Notes: generated by a model from the letters alone, not told the origin. 64,000 nucleotides of DNA from Candidatus Dechloromonas phosphoritropha (GCA_016722705.1 JADKGN010000004.1:2294001-2358000); one strand, 5' to 3'. Counted from the stretch's first letter, positions 51,740 through 61,446 are shown. Made by a program: numbers and translations.

Positions 51740-52470
51740 CAAATAGGCTCGTGACATGGAAGATGCTCGCCGGTATCGGCTGCCTGGTTGCCGGCACGAT
51801 TGCGCATGGCGGATCGGCATTGGCCGAGGAGAGCGTCCGCGATCCTTTCGAGGGCTTCAATCGCGGCATGTTCGCGGTCAATGAAGGCCTCGACACAGTC
51901 ATCGTCAAGCCGGTGGCGCAGGCTTATGACTTCGCCGTGCCATTGCCGGCCAAGGCGGGCGTCGGCAGTTTCTTCGGCAATATCGTCGATGTTCGCAATG
52001 TCCTGAACAACGCCTTGCAGGGCAAGTTGGCGGATGCCGGGAACGACCTCGGGCGTTTGCTTATCAATTCGACTGTGGGCATTTTCGGCCTCTTCGACGT
52101 TGCCAGCGAACTCGGTCTTGAGAAGCATGATGAAGACTTCGGGCAGACGCTGGCCGTCTGGGGGTGGGACGATAGCAGTTTCCTGTTCTGGCCGCTGATC
52201 GGGCCACGCACGGTGCGCGACACCGGCGGCTGGATCGTCGATGTTTACACCGATCCCACCTGGTATACGCTCCACAAGTCGGCCGCCGCCCTCAACAGCC
52301 TTGTGGCGTTGCGCTTTGTCGATGTCCGCGCCAGCCTCCTGCCGACCGACAAGGTGGTCGAGGAGGCGGCGCTCGACAAATATTCCTATGTACGCGACGC
52401 TTATCTGCAGCGCCGGCGTAACCAGATTTTTGATGGCAGCCCGCCGCGGCTCGTGGATGTACTGGATTGA
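51736..52470 (+). CDS. mlaA: MlaA/VacJ-family protein
   Basis: 244 aa with a signal peptide; the usual lipobox is weak (AGIGC), so lipid anchoring is uncertain. The family hallmark DPFEGFNRGMFAVNEGLD and FGQTLAVWGWDDSSFLFWPL are present. MlaA removes misplaced phospholipid from the outer leaflet. Its presence inside the mla operon is typical of betaproteobacteria, unlike E. coli. Confidence 0.93.
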   Translation: MTNRLVTWKMLAGIGCLVAGTIAHGGSALAEESVRDPFEGFNRGMFAVNEGLDTVIVKPVAQAYDFAVPLPAKAGVGSFFGNIVDVRNVLNNALQGKLADAGNDLGRLLINSTVGIFGLFDVASELGLEKHDEDFGQTLAVWGWDDSSFLFWPLIGPRTVRDTGGWIVDVYTDPTWYTLHKSAAALNSLVALRFVDVRASLLPTDKVVEEAALDKYSYVRDAYLQRRRNQIFDGSPPRLVDVLD

Positions 52471-52475
52471 AAACA

Positions 52476-53102
52476 ATGATGAAAAAGCTGATTGCCGTCT
52501 TTTTTTCCGTACTGCTCGCTGTCCCGGCCCTCGCCCAGGAAGCACCCGACGTGCTGGTCAAGAGGGTGACCGAGGAGGTCCTGGAAATCGTCCGCAAGGA
52601 CAGGGAGATTCAGGACGGCAGCACGCAGAAGGCGATCGACCTGGTCGATCAGAAGGTGTTGCCCAACTTCGACTTCCGGCACATGACCGCACTGGCGGTC
52701 GGCAAGGACTGGAAGAAGGCGTCCCCGGGCCAGCAGCAGCAGTTGATCGCCGAGTTCAAGACCCTGCTGGTGCGCACCTATTCGAATGCCCTGACCAGCT
52801 ACAAGAATCAGAAGATCGTGTACAAGCCGTTCAGGATGAATTCTGACGATAGCGAGGTGCTGGTCCGTACCGAGGTCATCCAGCCCGGATCGAAGCCCGT
52901 CCAGATTGACTACAATCTGAAGAAATCCGATACGAGTTGGAAGGTCTACGACGTGGTTGTTGCCGGCATCAGCCTGGTTACCAACTACCGCGACCAGTTT
53001 GCGCAGGAAGTGCGCAGCGGTGGTATCGACGGCCTGATCGCGGCGATCGCGGCCAAGAACAAGTCGGTTCTGGGTGGTAGCGCCAAGGCCGGCGGCAAAT
53101 GA
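52476..53102 (+). CDS. mlaC: Periplasmic phospholipid carrier MlaC
   Basis: 208 aa from ATG 52476 with signal peptide (MMKKLIAVFFSVLLAVPALA). The MlaC fold is seen in FDFRHMTALAVGKDWKKASP and WKVYDVVVAGISLVTNYRDQ. It shuttles lipid between MlaA and MlaFEDB. Its end overlaps mlaB by 4 nt. Confidence 0.94.
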   Translation: MMKKLIAVFFSVLLAVPALAQEAPDVLVKRVTEEVLEIVRKDREIQDGSTQKAIDLVDQKVLPNFDFRHMTALAVGKDWKKASPGQQQQLIAEFKTLLVRTYSNALTSYKNQKIVYKPFRMNSDDSEVLVRTEVIQPGSKPVQIDYNLKKSDTSWKVYDVVVAGISLVTNYRDQFAQEVRSGGIDGLIAAIAAKNKSVLGGSAKAGGK

Positions 53103-53380
53103 TCGAACGGCAGGCGCAACGCCTCGTCGTCAAGGTACCGATGGTCATGGCCAACGCCCGCAAGCTGCTCGAAGCCGGCCGCGCTGCTTTGCAGCCGGGC
53201 GAACAGATCTTTGATTTCAAACAGGTCAGCGACGCCGATTCGTCCGCCATTGCCGTCATGCTCGGCTGGCTGCGCGTCGCCAGTCGGTCGCGGTCAACAG
53301 TCATATTTGCCCATATTCCGCCAGGCCTGCGTTCGCTGGCCGAACTCTACGGCGTCAGCGAACTTCTGCCGCGCGTCTGA
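53099..53380 (+). CDS. mlaB: STAS-domain protein MlaB
   Basis: 93 aa. The STAS fold is supported by FDFKQVSDADSSAIAVMLGW and LAELYGVSELLP. MlaB binds MlaF and stabilises the complex. ATGA overlap with mlaC. Confidence 0.88.
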   Translation: MIERQAQRLVVKVPMVMANARKLLEAGRAALQPGEQIFDFKQVSDADSSAIAVMLGWLRVASRSRSTVIFAHIPPGLRSLAELYGVSELLPRV

Positions 53381-53390
53381 GGCGGTACCC

Positions 53391-54110
53391 ATGGCCGCTG
53401 CGGTTTCCATCGTTGATGTCGTCAAGAATTTCGGCGCGCTACAGGCGCTGGCCGGTGTTTCGCTAGAAATCGGCGAGGGCGAGTTCTTTGGCCTGCTGGG
53501 TCCGAACGGCGCCGGCAAGACGACGCTGATCTCCGCACTGGCGGGCCTGGTTCGCACCGACTCCGGCAGCCTGTCGGTGCTCGGCCACGATGTCGTCAAG
53601 GATTATCGGAAAGCGCGCAGCCTGCTCGGCGTCGTGCCGCAGGAGTTGGTCTTCGACCCATTTTTCTCGGTGCGTGAAACCTTGCAGATTCAGTCCGGCT
53701 ATTTTGGTATCCGCAATAACGATGCCTGGATTGACGAGATTCTCCAAAACCTCGACCTGACCGCTAAAGCCCACGTGAACATGCGCCGCCTGTCGGGCGG
53801 CATGAAGCGCCGTGTGCTGGTCGCCCAGGCGCTGGTGCACAAGCCGCCGGTGATCGTCCTCGACGAACCGACGGCGGGCGTCGATGTCGAGCTGCGCCAG
53901 GGCCTGTGGCAGTTCGTGCGCCGGCTTAACGGCGAAGGCCACACGATTATCCTGACCACGCACTATCTTGAGGAAGCCGAGGCGCTGTGCGAGCGGATTG
54001 CACTCATGAAAGATGGCAGGGTCATTGTCCTGGATACTACGGCCAACTTGATCGCGGCGCACCCCGGCGGCTCGCTCGAGGATGTCTTCGTGCGGACAAT
54101 GAACCAGTGA
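53391..54110 (+). CDS. ABC-2 exporter ATP-binding protein (YadG-like)
   Basis: 239 aa from ATG 53391. Walker A GPNGAGKTTL, signature LSGGMKRRVLVAQA and Walker B VIVLDEPTAGVD are complete. It pairs with the ABC-2 permease that starts at its stop codon (GTGA). Substrate unknown; the pair regularly follows mlaB in betaproteobacteria and may serve envelope biogenesis. Confidence 0.93.
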   Translation: MAAAVSIVDVVKNFGALQALAGVSLEIGEGEFFGLLGPNGAGKTTLISALAGLVRTDSGSLSVLGHDVVKDYRKARSLLGVVPQELVFDPFFSVRETLQIQSGYFGIRNNDAWIDEILQNLDLTAKAHVNMRRLSGGMKRRVLVAQALVHKPPVIVLDEPTAGVDVELRQGLWQFVRRLNGEGHTIILTTHYLEEAEALCERIALMKDGRVIVLDTTANLIAAHPGGSLEDVFVRTMNQ

Positions 54111-54859
54111 TCGGCTTCTGGACCCTTTTCCACAAGGAGTTGCTGCGCTTCTGGAAAGTCGCCTTCCAGACCGTCGCCGCGCCGGTGCTGACGGCACTGC
54201 TCTATCTGCTGATCTTCGGTCACGTTCTCGACGATCACGTCCAAGTGCATGGAGTGCGTTACACCAGCTTCCTGATACCGGGCCTGGTGATGATGCAGGT
54301 GCTGCAGAATGCCTTCGCCAATTCGTCGTCCAGCCTGATCCAGGCCAAGATCACCGGGTCGATCATTTTTGTCCTGCTGCCGCCTATTCCTTACGGCGCC
54401 TTCTTCGCAGCCTATGTGCTGGCCTCGCTGGCACGCGGCCTGATGGTCGGTGTCGGCGTCCTGGTCGCGACGGCCTGGGTTGCCGGGTTTCACATCGTCG
54501 CGCCGCTATGGGTCATCGCATTTGCCATCCTGGGGGGCACGATTCTCGGCACGCTGGGGATGTTGGCCGGGCTCTGGGCCGAAAAGTTCGACCAGTTAGC
54601 GGCGTTCCAGAACTTTTTGATCATGCCGCTGACCATGCTTTCCGGTGTTTTCTACTCGATTCACAGTTTGCCGGTCGTCTGGCAGCGCGTGTCGCATTAC
54701 AATCCCGTCTTTTACATGATTGACGGCTTCCGTTACGGCTTTTTCGGTGTTTCCGACATTGCACCAGAAATCAGCTTGGGCATTGTCTTCGCCTGTTTCG
54801 TCGCCGTCTCGCTGCTGACGCTGAGCCTGCTCAAGCGTGGCTGGAAATTGAGGGCTTGA
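54107..54859 (+). CDS. ABC-2 type permease (YadH-like)
   Basis: 250 aa from GTG 54107, with six membrane helices and the ABC-2 signature (FLIPGLVMMQVLQNAFANSS; MLSGVFYSIHSLPVVWQRVS). Partner of the preceding ATPase. A longer frame exists upstream but lies in the ATPase gene. Confidence 0.92.
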   Translation: MIGFWTLFHKELLRFWKVAFQTVAAPVLTALLYLLIFGHVLDDHVQVHGVRYTSFLIPGLVMMQVLQNAFANSSSSLIQAKITGSIIFVLLPPIPYGAFFAAYVLASLARGLMVGVGVLVATAWVAGFHIVAPLWVIAFAILGGTILGTLGMLAGLWAEKFDQLAAFQNFLIMPLTMLSGVFYSIHSLPVVWQRVSHYNPVFYMIDGFRYGFFGVSDIAPEISLGIVFACFVAVSLLTLSLLKRGWKLRA

Positions 54860-54863
54860 ACCC

Positions 54864-55106
54864 ATGCATCCCGACCAGATCAAGGATATTATTCGCGCCG
54901 GCATGACCTGCGAACATCTCGCCCTCGACGGCGATGGCCAGCATTTCGCGGCCATCGTGGTCAGCGCGGAATTCGCCGGCATGAACCGCGTGCAGCGCCA
55001 GCAGCATGTTTATCGGACGCTCGATGAAAAGCTGGCAAGCGGCGAGCTGCACGCGATTTCCTTCAAAACCCTGACCCCGGAAGAGTGGAGCGCCCAGCGT
55101 GGATAG
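54864..55106 (+). CDS. ibaG: BolA-family protein IbaG
   Basis: 80 aa of the BolA/IbaG family (AIVVSAEFAGMNRVQRQQHV, then YRTLDEKLASGELHAISFKT). IbaG binds monothiol glutaredoxin/Fe-S partners and affects acid resistance and envelope. It overlaps murA by 8 nt, as is common. Confidence 0.93.
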   Translation: MHPDQIKDIIRAGMTCEHLALDGDGQHFAAIVVSAEFAGMNRVQRQQHVYRTLDEKLASGELHAISFKTLTPEEWSAQRG

Positions 55107-56352
55107 ATTGCTGATTCAGGGCGGTAGAGCCCTTTCCGGGGAGGTTGCCATTTCCGGCGCCAAGAATGCCGCGCTGCCGATTCTCTGTGCCTCGCTGCTG
55201 ACCATTGAGCCGTTGTGCTTGACCAATGTTCCGCACCTCAACGACATCTCCACCATGCTGCGCCTACTCGGCGGCATGGGTGTCGGCGTGACGCTGGACG
55301 GCATCGATGGCCTGTTGCTCGATGGTGGCGGCCTCAACAATCCAGTTGCCTCGTACGAGATGGTCAAGACCATGCGTGCGGCGATTCTCGTTCTCGGGCC
55401 GCTGGTGGCGCGCGGCGGCGAAGCGCGGGTCTCGCTGCCCGGCGGTTGCGCGATCGGCGCGCGGCCGGTCGATCAGCATATCAAGGGCCTGCAGGCGATG
55501 GGCGCTGAAGTCCATGTCGAGCAGGGCTATGTACATGCCAGGGCGAGCCACCTCAAAGGAGCGCGCATCTGCACCGACATGGTCACCGTGACCGGCACCG
55601 AGAACCTGATGATGGCGGCTTGTCTCGCCGACGGCGAAACGATCATTGAGAATGCCGCACGCGAGCCGGAAGTGGTCGATCTGGCCAATTGTCTGGTCAG
55701 CATGGGCGCCCGCATTTCCGGCGCCGGAACCGACGTGATCCGCATCCAGGGTGTCGATAAACTGCATGGGGCGACCCACTCCATCATGCCCGATCGCATC
55801 GAAACCGGTACCTACCTATGTGCGGCCGCCGCCACCGGGGGCAATATCCGCCTGCTGAAAACCTCAGCCGCCTATCTCGATACCGTGGTCGACAAGCTGA
55901 TGGACGCCGGTTGCGAGATCACTGTCGAGCGCGACGCGATCCGCCTCACCGCGCCGCCGCGTCTGAAGGCAGTCAGTCTGCGCACGGCGCCTTACCCCGC
56001 CTTTCCGACCGACATGCAGGCGCAGTTCATGGCGATCAATTGCATTGCCGACGGCGTGGCGACGATCCGCGAAACGATTTTCGAAAACCGCTTCATGCAC
56101 GCCAACGAACTCGCGCGCCTCGGTGCTGACATCCAGATCGAGGGTAGCAACGCCATCGTCCGCGGCGTCAATCATCTCGAAGGGGCGACGGTGATGGCTA
56201 CCGATCTGCGTGCTTCTGCCTCGTTGGTCATCGCCGGCCTGGTGGCGCGCGGCGAAACGCTGATCGACCGCATCTATCACCTTGATCGCGGTTACGAGCG
56301 AATCGAGGAGAAACTTGCGAAGCTCGGAGCACTGGTCAGGCGCGTACACTGA
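55099..56352 (+). CDS. murA: UDP-N-acetylglucosamine 1-carboxyvinyltransferase
   Basis: 417 aa from GTG 55099. First committed step of peptidoglycan synthesis, using PEP. The KNAALP motif is in SGAKNAALPILCASLL, and the catalytic loop LPGGCAIGARPVDQH has the fosfomycin-target cysteine. The usual downstream his genes do not follow here. Confidence 0.97.
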   Translation: MDRLLIQGGRALSGEVAISGAKNAALPILCASLLTIEPLCLTNVPHLNDISTMLRLLGGMGVGVTLDGIDGLLLDGGGLNNPVASYEMVKTMRAAILVLGPLVARGGEARVSLPGGCAIGARPVDQHIKGLQAMGAEVHVEQGYVHARASHLKGARICTDMVTVTGTENLMMAACLADGETIIENAAREPEVVDLANCLVSMGARISGAGTDVIRIQGVDKLHGATHSIMPDRIETGTYLCAAAATGGNIRLLKTSAAYLDTVVDKLMDAGCEITVERDAIRLTAPPRLKAVSLRTAPYPAFPTDMQAQFMAINCIADGVATIRETIFENRFMHANELARLGADIQIEGSNAIVRGVNHLEGATVMATDLRASASLVIAGLVARGETLIDRIYHLDRGYERIEEKLAKLGALVRRVH

Positions 56353-56575
56353 CTTCGGTTGTTTCCGCGCTGAATTGGCCTGTTTTCCCAATCGGCGACG
56401 ACCAAAGCCAGGAAGTCCTTAACAAGTGCTTTATTGGTGATGATCCGGTGTAGCCGCAGCAAGCGGGCGCCAATGTGTGCCCGTTTTTCGGCGTGGGACA
56501 ACTGGATCTGGTGCCCGGCGAAGCGGCCCATGACCAGATAAGAACTTGGTGCGCGGGCGCCTGAAGGGAGTTTGC

Positions 56576-56806
56576 ATGGAACTCGAAACTCTGCGCCAGA
56601 TATGTGACGCCAAGGATCTTGTCGAAGAAGCGATCGAAGCGGCGACATTACGCATCGGCGAAGTGCAGAGGGTAATGACCCGCAAGCCGTACGCAGCGCT
56701 TGCTCTGGTACCCACGATCGCAGTGCCGGCGCGCGCCATCGAGGAGGCGCATCTGCATATGCCGATCCCGTGTGCCGTTAACTCGATCACCATGACCCGC
56801 GCATGA
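56576..56806 (+). CDS. Small helical protein of unknown function
   Basis: 76 aa from ATG 56576 with GGGAG ahead. Predicted mostly helical (MELETLRQICDAKDLVEEAI), no signal peptide or membrane span. I do not recognise it. The 223 bp between murA and this gene contain no recognisable gene; a reverse open frame there has no family similarity. Confidence 0.5.
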   Translation: MELETLRQICDAKDLVEEAIEAATLRIGEVQRVMTRKPYAALALVPTIAVPARAIEEAHLHMPIPCAVNSITMTRA

Positions 56807-56818
56807 CGTGGCGCGGCG

Positions 56819-57159
56819 TCAGGTGTCGTGCCATTTGATCGAGCAGCCAATCACCATGTTCGCGAAAGAGTTCTCCAGATAGGCGGTGGCATCGTTGCTG
56901 ATGATCGCGACGCTGTCTACACGCCCAAGACAGCCAGTTCCCGGCAATCGCGCACGATGCGTTCGATGACCGCCTTGGCAAAGGGACGGTGGTTGCAGAT
57001 AAACATCATCAGGAGACCACTCGGTCCCCGGTAATCGGTCAGCGTGTGGCATCTGCCGTCGGTAGCTGGCAGGTCGAACGGAACTTCCGGGAGCCCGAAG
57101 GCGCAGGCGGGCGGGTTCAAGGCAACCATCTGTTTCCCGCGATCTTCTATTTCGCCCAT
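56819..57159 (-). pseudogene. Frameshifted, truncated thioredoxin-fold (AhpC/TSA-like) protein
   Basis: From ATG 57159 the product runs to a stop at 56917 with VPFDLPATDGRCHTLTDYRG and LLMMFICNHRPFAKAVIERI, closely like thioredoxin-family proteins that normally read FICNHCPYVKAV; the second cysteine is Arg here. A frameshift near 56917-56925 shifts to a frame continuing VAIISNDATAYLENSFANM before ending at 56819. The family is about 180-200 aa, so the C-terminal third is also lost. The gene is inactive. Confidence 0.75.
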
Positions 57160-57170
57160 AATACCACCCC

Positions 57171-57908
57171 ATGAATCAGCCGCGTTTCTATTGCCGAGAG
57201 GTGCTTGCGCCGGGCGCTCACGTTCAACTTCCGGAACCTGTGGCGCGCCATGCGGTACGTGTTTTGCGCCTTCCGCCAGGGGCGCCAGTCGTTCTCTTTG
57301 ACGGCCGTGCCGGTGAGTATGAGGCGCGCATCGAGCGCATCGAAAAGGGCCGAGTGGTTGCGGCGCTGGGGGCATGGCGTGATGTGGAGCGCGAGTCGGG
57401 GTTGGTGGTGACGCTGGTCCAGGCCGTACAGTCCGGCGAAAAGATGGATTACACGGTGCAGAAGGCGGTTGAACTGGGCGTTTCGCACATCGTTCCGGTG
57501 GACAGCCGGCGCAGCGTCACGCGTCTGGCTGGGGAGCGGGCGGCGCGGCGGGTGGCGCACTGGCAGGGGGTGGCCGCCGCCGCCTGCGAGCAATGCGGGC
57601 GCAATCAGGTGCCGCAGGTTGCACCTGTGGAGAAGCTGGAAAACTGGCTGGCTCGGCCGTCCAGCGGGGCGCTACGCCTCATGCTCGCGCCCGATGCCGA
57701 GCAGTCTCTTGTCGATCAGCCGTCGGCGAAGAGCGTGGAACTGCTGATCGGTGCCGAGGGTGGGCTTGACCCACAGGAAATCGTCGCCGCGCGTCAGGTT
57801 GGTTTTCAACGGGTACGCATGGGTCCGCGGACCCTGCGCACCGAAACGGCGGGCCTTGCTGCACTGGCGGTGATGCAGGCCTTGTGGGGTGATTTCAGAG
57901 GAGGGTAA
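57171..57908 (+). CDS. rsmE: 16S rRNA (uracil1498-N3)-methyltransferase
   Basis: 245 aa with a PUA-like N-terminal domain and a SPOUT C-terminal knot (LIGAEGGLDPQEIVAAR, MGPRTLRTETAGLAAL). Methylates U1498 of 16S rRNA. Begins 11 bp from the pseudogene start on the other strand and precedes the PPK2 gene by 3 nt. Confidence 0.96.
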   Translation: MNQPRFYCREVLAPGAHVQLPEPVARHAVRVLRLPPGAPVVLFDGRAGEYEARIERIEKGRVVAALGAWRDVERESGLVVTLVQAVQSGEKMDYTVQKAVELGVSHIVPVDSRRSVTRLAGERAARRVAHWQGVAAAACEQCGRNQVPQVAPVEKLENWLARPSSGALRLMLAPDAEQSLVDQPSAKSVELLIGAEGGLDPQEIVAARQVGFQRVRMGPRTLRTETAGLAALAVMQALWGDFRGG

Positions 57909-57911
57909 AGA

Positions 57912-59411
57912 ATGTTCGAATCAGCGGAGTTGGGCCACGTCATCGACAAGGAGACCTTCAAGAAGGAGGTCCCCAAGCTTCGCGCCGCGCTGCTCGATGT
58001 TCAGTACGACATGCTGGAAAAGAAGGAATTTCCGGTCATCATCCTGATCAGTGGGGTGGACGGCAGCGGCAAGAGTGAAACCATCAACCTGCTATATTCA
58101 TGGATGGACCCGCGGCACATCTCGACCCTGGCCTTTTCCGCACCGAGCGACGAGGAGCGTTCGCGTCCCTACATGTGGCGCTACTGGCGGGCGCTGCCGC
58201 CGCAGGGCAAGATCGGCATCTTCGCTGGTTCGTGGTACTCGCAGCCGATTGCCGACAGCATCCGGGGCGCCATGGCAGCCCCCGATATGGACGACCGCCT
58301 CGACGACTTCAACCGCTTTGAGGCGATGCTGGTCAATGAGGGTGCGCTGGTGCTGAAATTCTGGTTTCACCTGTCGAAAGATGGCCAGAAGCAGCGGCTG
58401 AAGGAGCTCGAGAAGAACCCGCGCACTGCCTGGCGCGTGACCAAGGCCAGCTACGAACGGCTCAAGACTTACGACAAGTTGCAGCAGGTAGCCGGACATG
58501 TGCTGCGCGTGACCAATACGGCACATGCTCCCTGGATTATCATCGAGAGCACGAATGACGAATATCGCTCACTGACTGTCGGACGTATCGTTCTCGACGC
58601 GCTGCAGCACCGTCTGCAGCAGCAGGGTCGCCAGCAGGTGCCGGTGGCGCCGCCGATCATGCGTGCGATTGACGAGAAAAATGTGCTGACCGAACTCGAT
58701 CTCGGCAAGCAGTTGCTCAAGAAGGACTACGAGCGCGAACTCGCGAAATATCAGTCCCGGTTCTTCGAGCTGATGCGTGACCCGAACTTCCTCGAAAAGC
58801 GCTCGCTGGTGGTGGTCTTCGAGGGGTCCGACGCGGCCGGGAAGGGCGGCGCAATCCGCCGGCTGGTTTCGCCAATCGACGCCCGGCAGTACCAGATCAT
58901 CCCGATTGCCGCGCCAACTTCGGAGGAGCACGTCCAGCCCTATCTGTGGCGCTTCTGGCGGCACTTGCCGCGTACCGGCCGGGTCGCGATCTTTGACCGT
59001 TCCTGGTACGGACGCGTCCTAGTCGAGCGGGTCGAGGGTTTCTGCACCGAAGCCGACTGGCTGCGGGCCTATGCCGAGATCAATGATTTCGAACATCAGT
59101 TGACCGATGCCGGTGTGGTGGTCATCAAGTTCTGGCTTCAAATCAGCGCCGACGAGCAGTTGCGCCGCTTCGAGGAGCGCCAGGCAATGGATTTCAAGCG
59201 CTTCAAGATCACCGACGAGGATTGGCGTAATCGGGAAAAATGGGACGACTACGTTTCCGCTGTCTGCGACATGGTCGACCGTACCTCGACCGGGCTGGCG
59301 CCGTGGACCCTGGTCGAGGCCAACGACAAGAACTTTGCTCGCGTCAAGGTTCTGCAGACGGTGTGCGAGAGTGTCGAGCACGCGCTGAAACGTAACCATG
59401 GCAAGAAGTAG
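57912..59411 (+). CDS. pap: Polyphosphate:AMP phosphotransferase (two-domain PPK2, class II)
   Basis: 499 aa, two tandem PPK2 domains. The C-terminal domain has the full active set: GSDAAGKGG Walker A and FDRSWYGR. The N-terminal domain keeps GVDGSGKSE but has FAGSWYSQ in place of FDRSWYGR, so it is probably inactive, as described for class II enzymes. It forms ADP from AMP and polyphosphate. Start ATG 57912 follows rsmE by 3 nt; argA follows. Confidence 0.92.
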   Translation: MFESAELGHVIDKETFKKEVPKLRAALLDVQYDMLEKKEFPVIILISGVDGSGKSETINLLYSWMDPRHISTLAFSAPSDEERSRPYMWRYWRALPPQGKIGIFAGSWYSQPIADSIRGAMAAPDMDDRLDDFNRFEAMLVNEGALVLKFWFHLSKDGQKQRLKELEKNPRTAWRVTKASYERLKTYDKLQQVAGHVLRVTNTAHAPWIIIESTNDEYRSLTVGRIVLDALQHRLQQQGRQQVPVAPPIMRAIDEKNVLTELDLGKQLLKKDYERELAKYQSRFFELMRDPNFLEKRSLVVVFEGSDAAGKGGAIRRLVSPIDARQYQIIPIAAPTSEEHVQPYLWRFWRHLPRTGRVAIFDRSWYGRVLVERVEGFCTEADWLRAYAEINDFEHQLTDAGVVVIKFWLQISADEQLRRFEERQAMDFKRFKITDEDWRNREKWDDYVSAVCDMVDRTSTGLAPWTLVEANDKNFARVKVLQTVCESVEHALKRNHGKK

Positions 59412-59419
59412 CAACCGCG

Positions 59420-60742
59420 ATGAGCGAAACCGCCCACGACGAGCATTTCGTTTCCTGGTTCCGGGCGGTCACGCCCTATATCAATGCCTTTCGCGGGAGG
59501 ACCTTCGTCATCGCCTTCAGTGGCAAGGCGGTGGCGAGCGAGTCCGCCAAGACGCTTGCCTACGACGTCAATCTCCTGGTCAGCCTCGGCATCAGGCTGG
59601 TTCTGGTGCATGGCGCGCGGCGCCAGATCGAGGAGGAGCTGCGCGAGAAGAATCTTGAGTCGAAATACCATCGTGGCTATCGCGTCACCGATGCGATAAC
59701 CCTGGAGTGCGTACTCGATGCCGTCGGCAGTGTCTATCTTGAGGTTGAGGCCCTGCTTTCGCAGGGTCTGCCCAACACGCCGATGGCCAATAGCCGCATT
59801 CGGGTCATCGGGGGCAACTTCATCACCGGGCAGCCGATCGGCGTGCTTGACGGGATTGACATGCATTACGCCGGCAAGGTGCGCAAGGTGGACGCCGAGG
59901 GCATCAACGCCCAACTGAGCTTGGGCAACATCGTGCTGCTCAATTGCGAGGGGCCGTCGCCGACCGGTGAAATCTTCAACCTGCAGACGGAAGAGGTGGC
60001 CGAGGCAGTGGCCGTTGCGATCGGGGCCGACAAGCTGGTTTTCCTGACGGATAGCCCCGGGGTAACCAATCCAGCCGGCGGCTTGATCGAAGAGATGACT
60101 GCTGATGGGGTAGGTGACATCGTCAAGGCGGGCGGTAACTGGCTGTCGTCGGATATGCGCCGTTGCCTGCCGTGTGTTCTCAGGGCTAGTCGTGCCGGTG
60201 TCGGCCGGGTACACCTTATCGGTTTCGAACAGGATGGGTCGTTGCTGCGCGAGCTGTTTACCCATGATGGTGTCGGCACCGTGGTCACGCGCGAGTCGCT
60301 TGAGCACATCCGCGAGGCAAGGCCGGATGACATCGGCGCGCTGATCGCGTTGATCGCGCCGCTGGAGGCTGAAGGCGTTCTGGTTCACCGGCCGCGCGAA
60401 CTGCTTGAACGTGAGATCGATCATTTTTCCATCATCGAACACGATGGCATCATCGTCGGCTGCGCGGCTCTCTACAGCCATTCGGACGATTATGCCGAAC
60501 TGGCCTGCCTGGCGGTGAGCACCGAGCATCGCGAAGGCGGTTATGGTGAGCAGTTGATGAGGCGTGTCGAGCGCCGTGCGAAAAAGGCGGGTGTCAAGCG
60601 TCTCTTCGTGCTGACTACGCGTACGGAACACTGGTTCGTCGAGCGCGGCTTCAAGCCTGCTTCGGTCGACGATCTGCCCGCGCGGAAACGAGACATGTAC
60701 AACTATCAGCGTCGTTCAAAAATACTATTAAAAATCCTTTGA
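59420..60742 (+). CDS. argA: Amino-acid N-acetyltransferase
   Basis: 440 aa: an N-terminal amino-acid-kinase-like domain (IAFSGKAVASESAKTLAYDV, LVLVHGARRQIEEEL) and a C-terminal GNAT domain (YAELACLAVSTEHREGGYGE). First step of arginine synthesis, N-acetylation of glutamate. Eight nt after pap. Ends about 95 bp before the integron/IS remnant. Confidence 0.95.
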   Translation: MSETAHDEHFVSWFRAVTPYINAFRGRTFVIAFSGKAVASESAKTLAYDVNLLVSLGIRLVLVHGARRQIEEELREKNLESKYHRGYRVTDAITLECVLDAVGSVYLEVEALLSQGLPNTPMANSRIRVIGGNFITGQPIGVLDGIDMHYAGKVRKVDAEGINAQLSLGNIVLLNCEGPSPTGEIFNLQTEEVAEAVAVAIGADKLVFLTDSPGVTNPAGGLIEEMTADGVGDIVKAGGNWLSSDMRRCLPCVLRASRAGVGRVHLIGFEQDGSLLRELFTHDGVGTVVTRESLEHIREARPDDIGALIALIAPLEAEGVLVHRPRELLEREIDHFSIIEHDGIIVGCAALYSHSDDYAELACLAVSTEHREGGYGEQLMRRVERRAKKAGVKRLFVLTTRTEHWFVERGFKPASVDDLPARKRDMYNYQRRSKILLKIL

Positions 60743-60837
60743 TGTAATTTCAGCACGTTTCACAAGGCCGCAGCGATTCAACTAACGCAGGGCTTTATTG
60801 TTTTTGGTCGTGGCATGATGAATCAAGGCAGCACACA

Positions 60838-61446
60838 ACTAACGAATGAAAGGTACTTCCCCGTTCCGAAGTAGCGGCGCAAGCCGCCGGCAGCAGTAGC
60901 CGCCATGATTGAGTTTCCACACTGAATCATTCATTCGAAAGGGGAAGTCCATAAGCATTGTCACCGTTGGCATCGATCTCGCCAAAAATGCATTCCCTTT
61001 GCATGGCATTGACCAGAACGGCCAGGTGGTTTTTGCCAAACCGAAGGTGGCGCGCACCAATTGCTGGAGACGGTTGCCAACCTGCCGCCTTGTCTGCCCG
61101 CTCTGTCCTCGCCGGTCTGGGTGATAAGCAAGATCGCTTCAGCCGTTTAGCTCGCGCTCTGGTTGAACGACGTGGCTACTGGAAAGCGGCGGTCGCCATT
61201 GCTGCCAAGAATCTGCGGCTGGCCTGGGCCGTCATGAAATATGGGGAAGATTTCCGGTTGACCGCAGGTGTTGCCTGAGCAGGAAAAAAAGCGTCAACAG
61301 AGAGAAAACCAAAGGGAGTCACCGGCTGCTCGCGGGCGGCAAAATACCAGCGAAGCACTGCCAACGTTGATGTGAAGCGGGTTGGGCGCGCGCGGGGTAT
61401 GCCTGATTAGCTCAAGGCGAAGAAGTCATTCCCGACTAACGAATGA
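60838..61446 (+). mobile_element. IS110/IS1111-type element remnant, copy 1, flanked by ACTAACGAATGA
   Basis: A 12-bp direct repeat ACTAACGAATGA brackets the element at 60838-60849 and 61435-61446. The left end and 5' untranslated region match copy 2 at 62804 onward closely. The sequence CTAACG is an attC-type core site, so this resembles the IS1111-attC group that targets cassette recombination sites. An internal deletion has removed most of the element. Confidence 0.7.
60951..61278 (+). pseudogene. Broken IS110-family transposase, copy 1
   Basis: The start codon is changed to ATA (60951; copy 2 has ATG). The N-terminus SIVTVGIDLAKNAFPLHGID is clear, a one-base deletion near 61050 shifts the frame, and after a large deletion the C-terminal end RFSRLARALVERRGYWKAAV, then AWAVMKYGEDFRL, resumes to a TGA at 61278. 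About 200 residues are lost. Inactive. Confidence 0.85.

Noticed and set aside
56292..56648. A reverse-strand gene between murA and the small ORF
   Set aside because: Most of it is antisense to the murA end or to the small forward gene; no family similarity or ribosome site.
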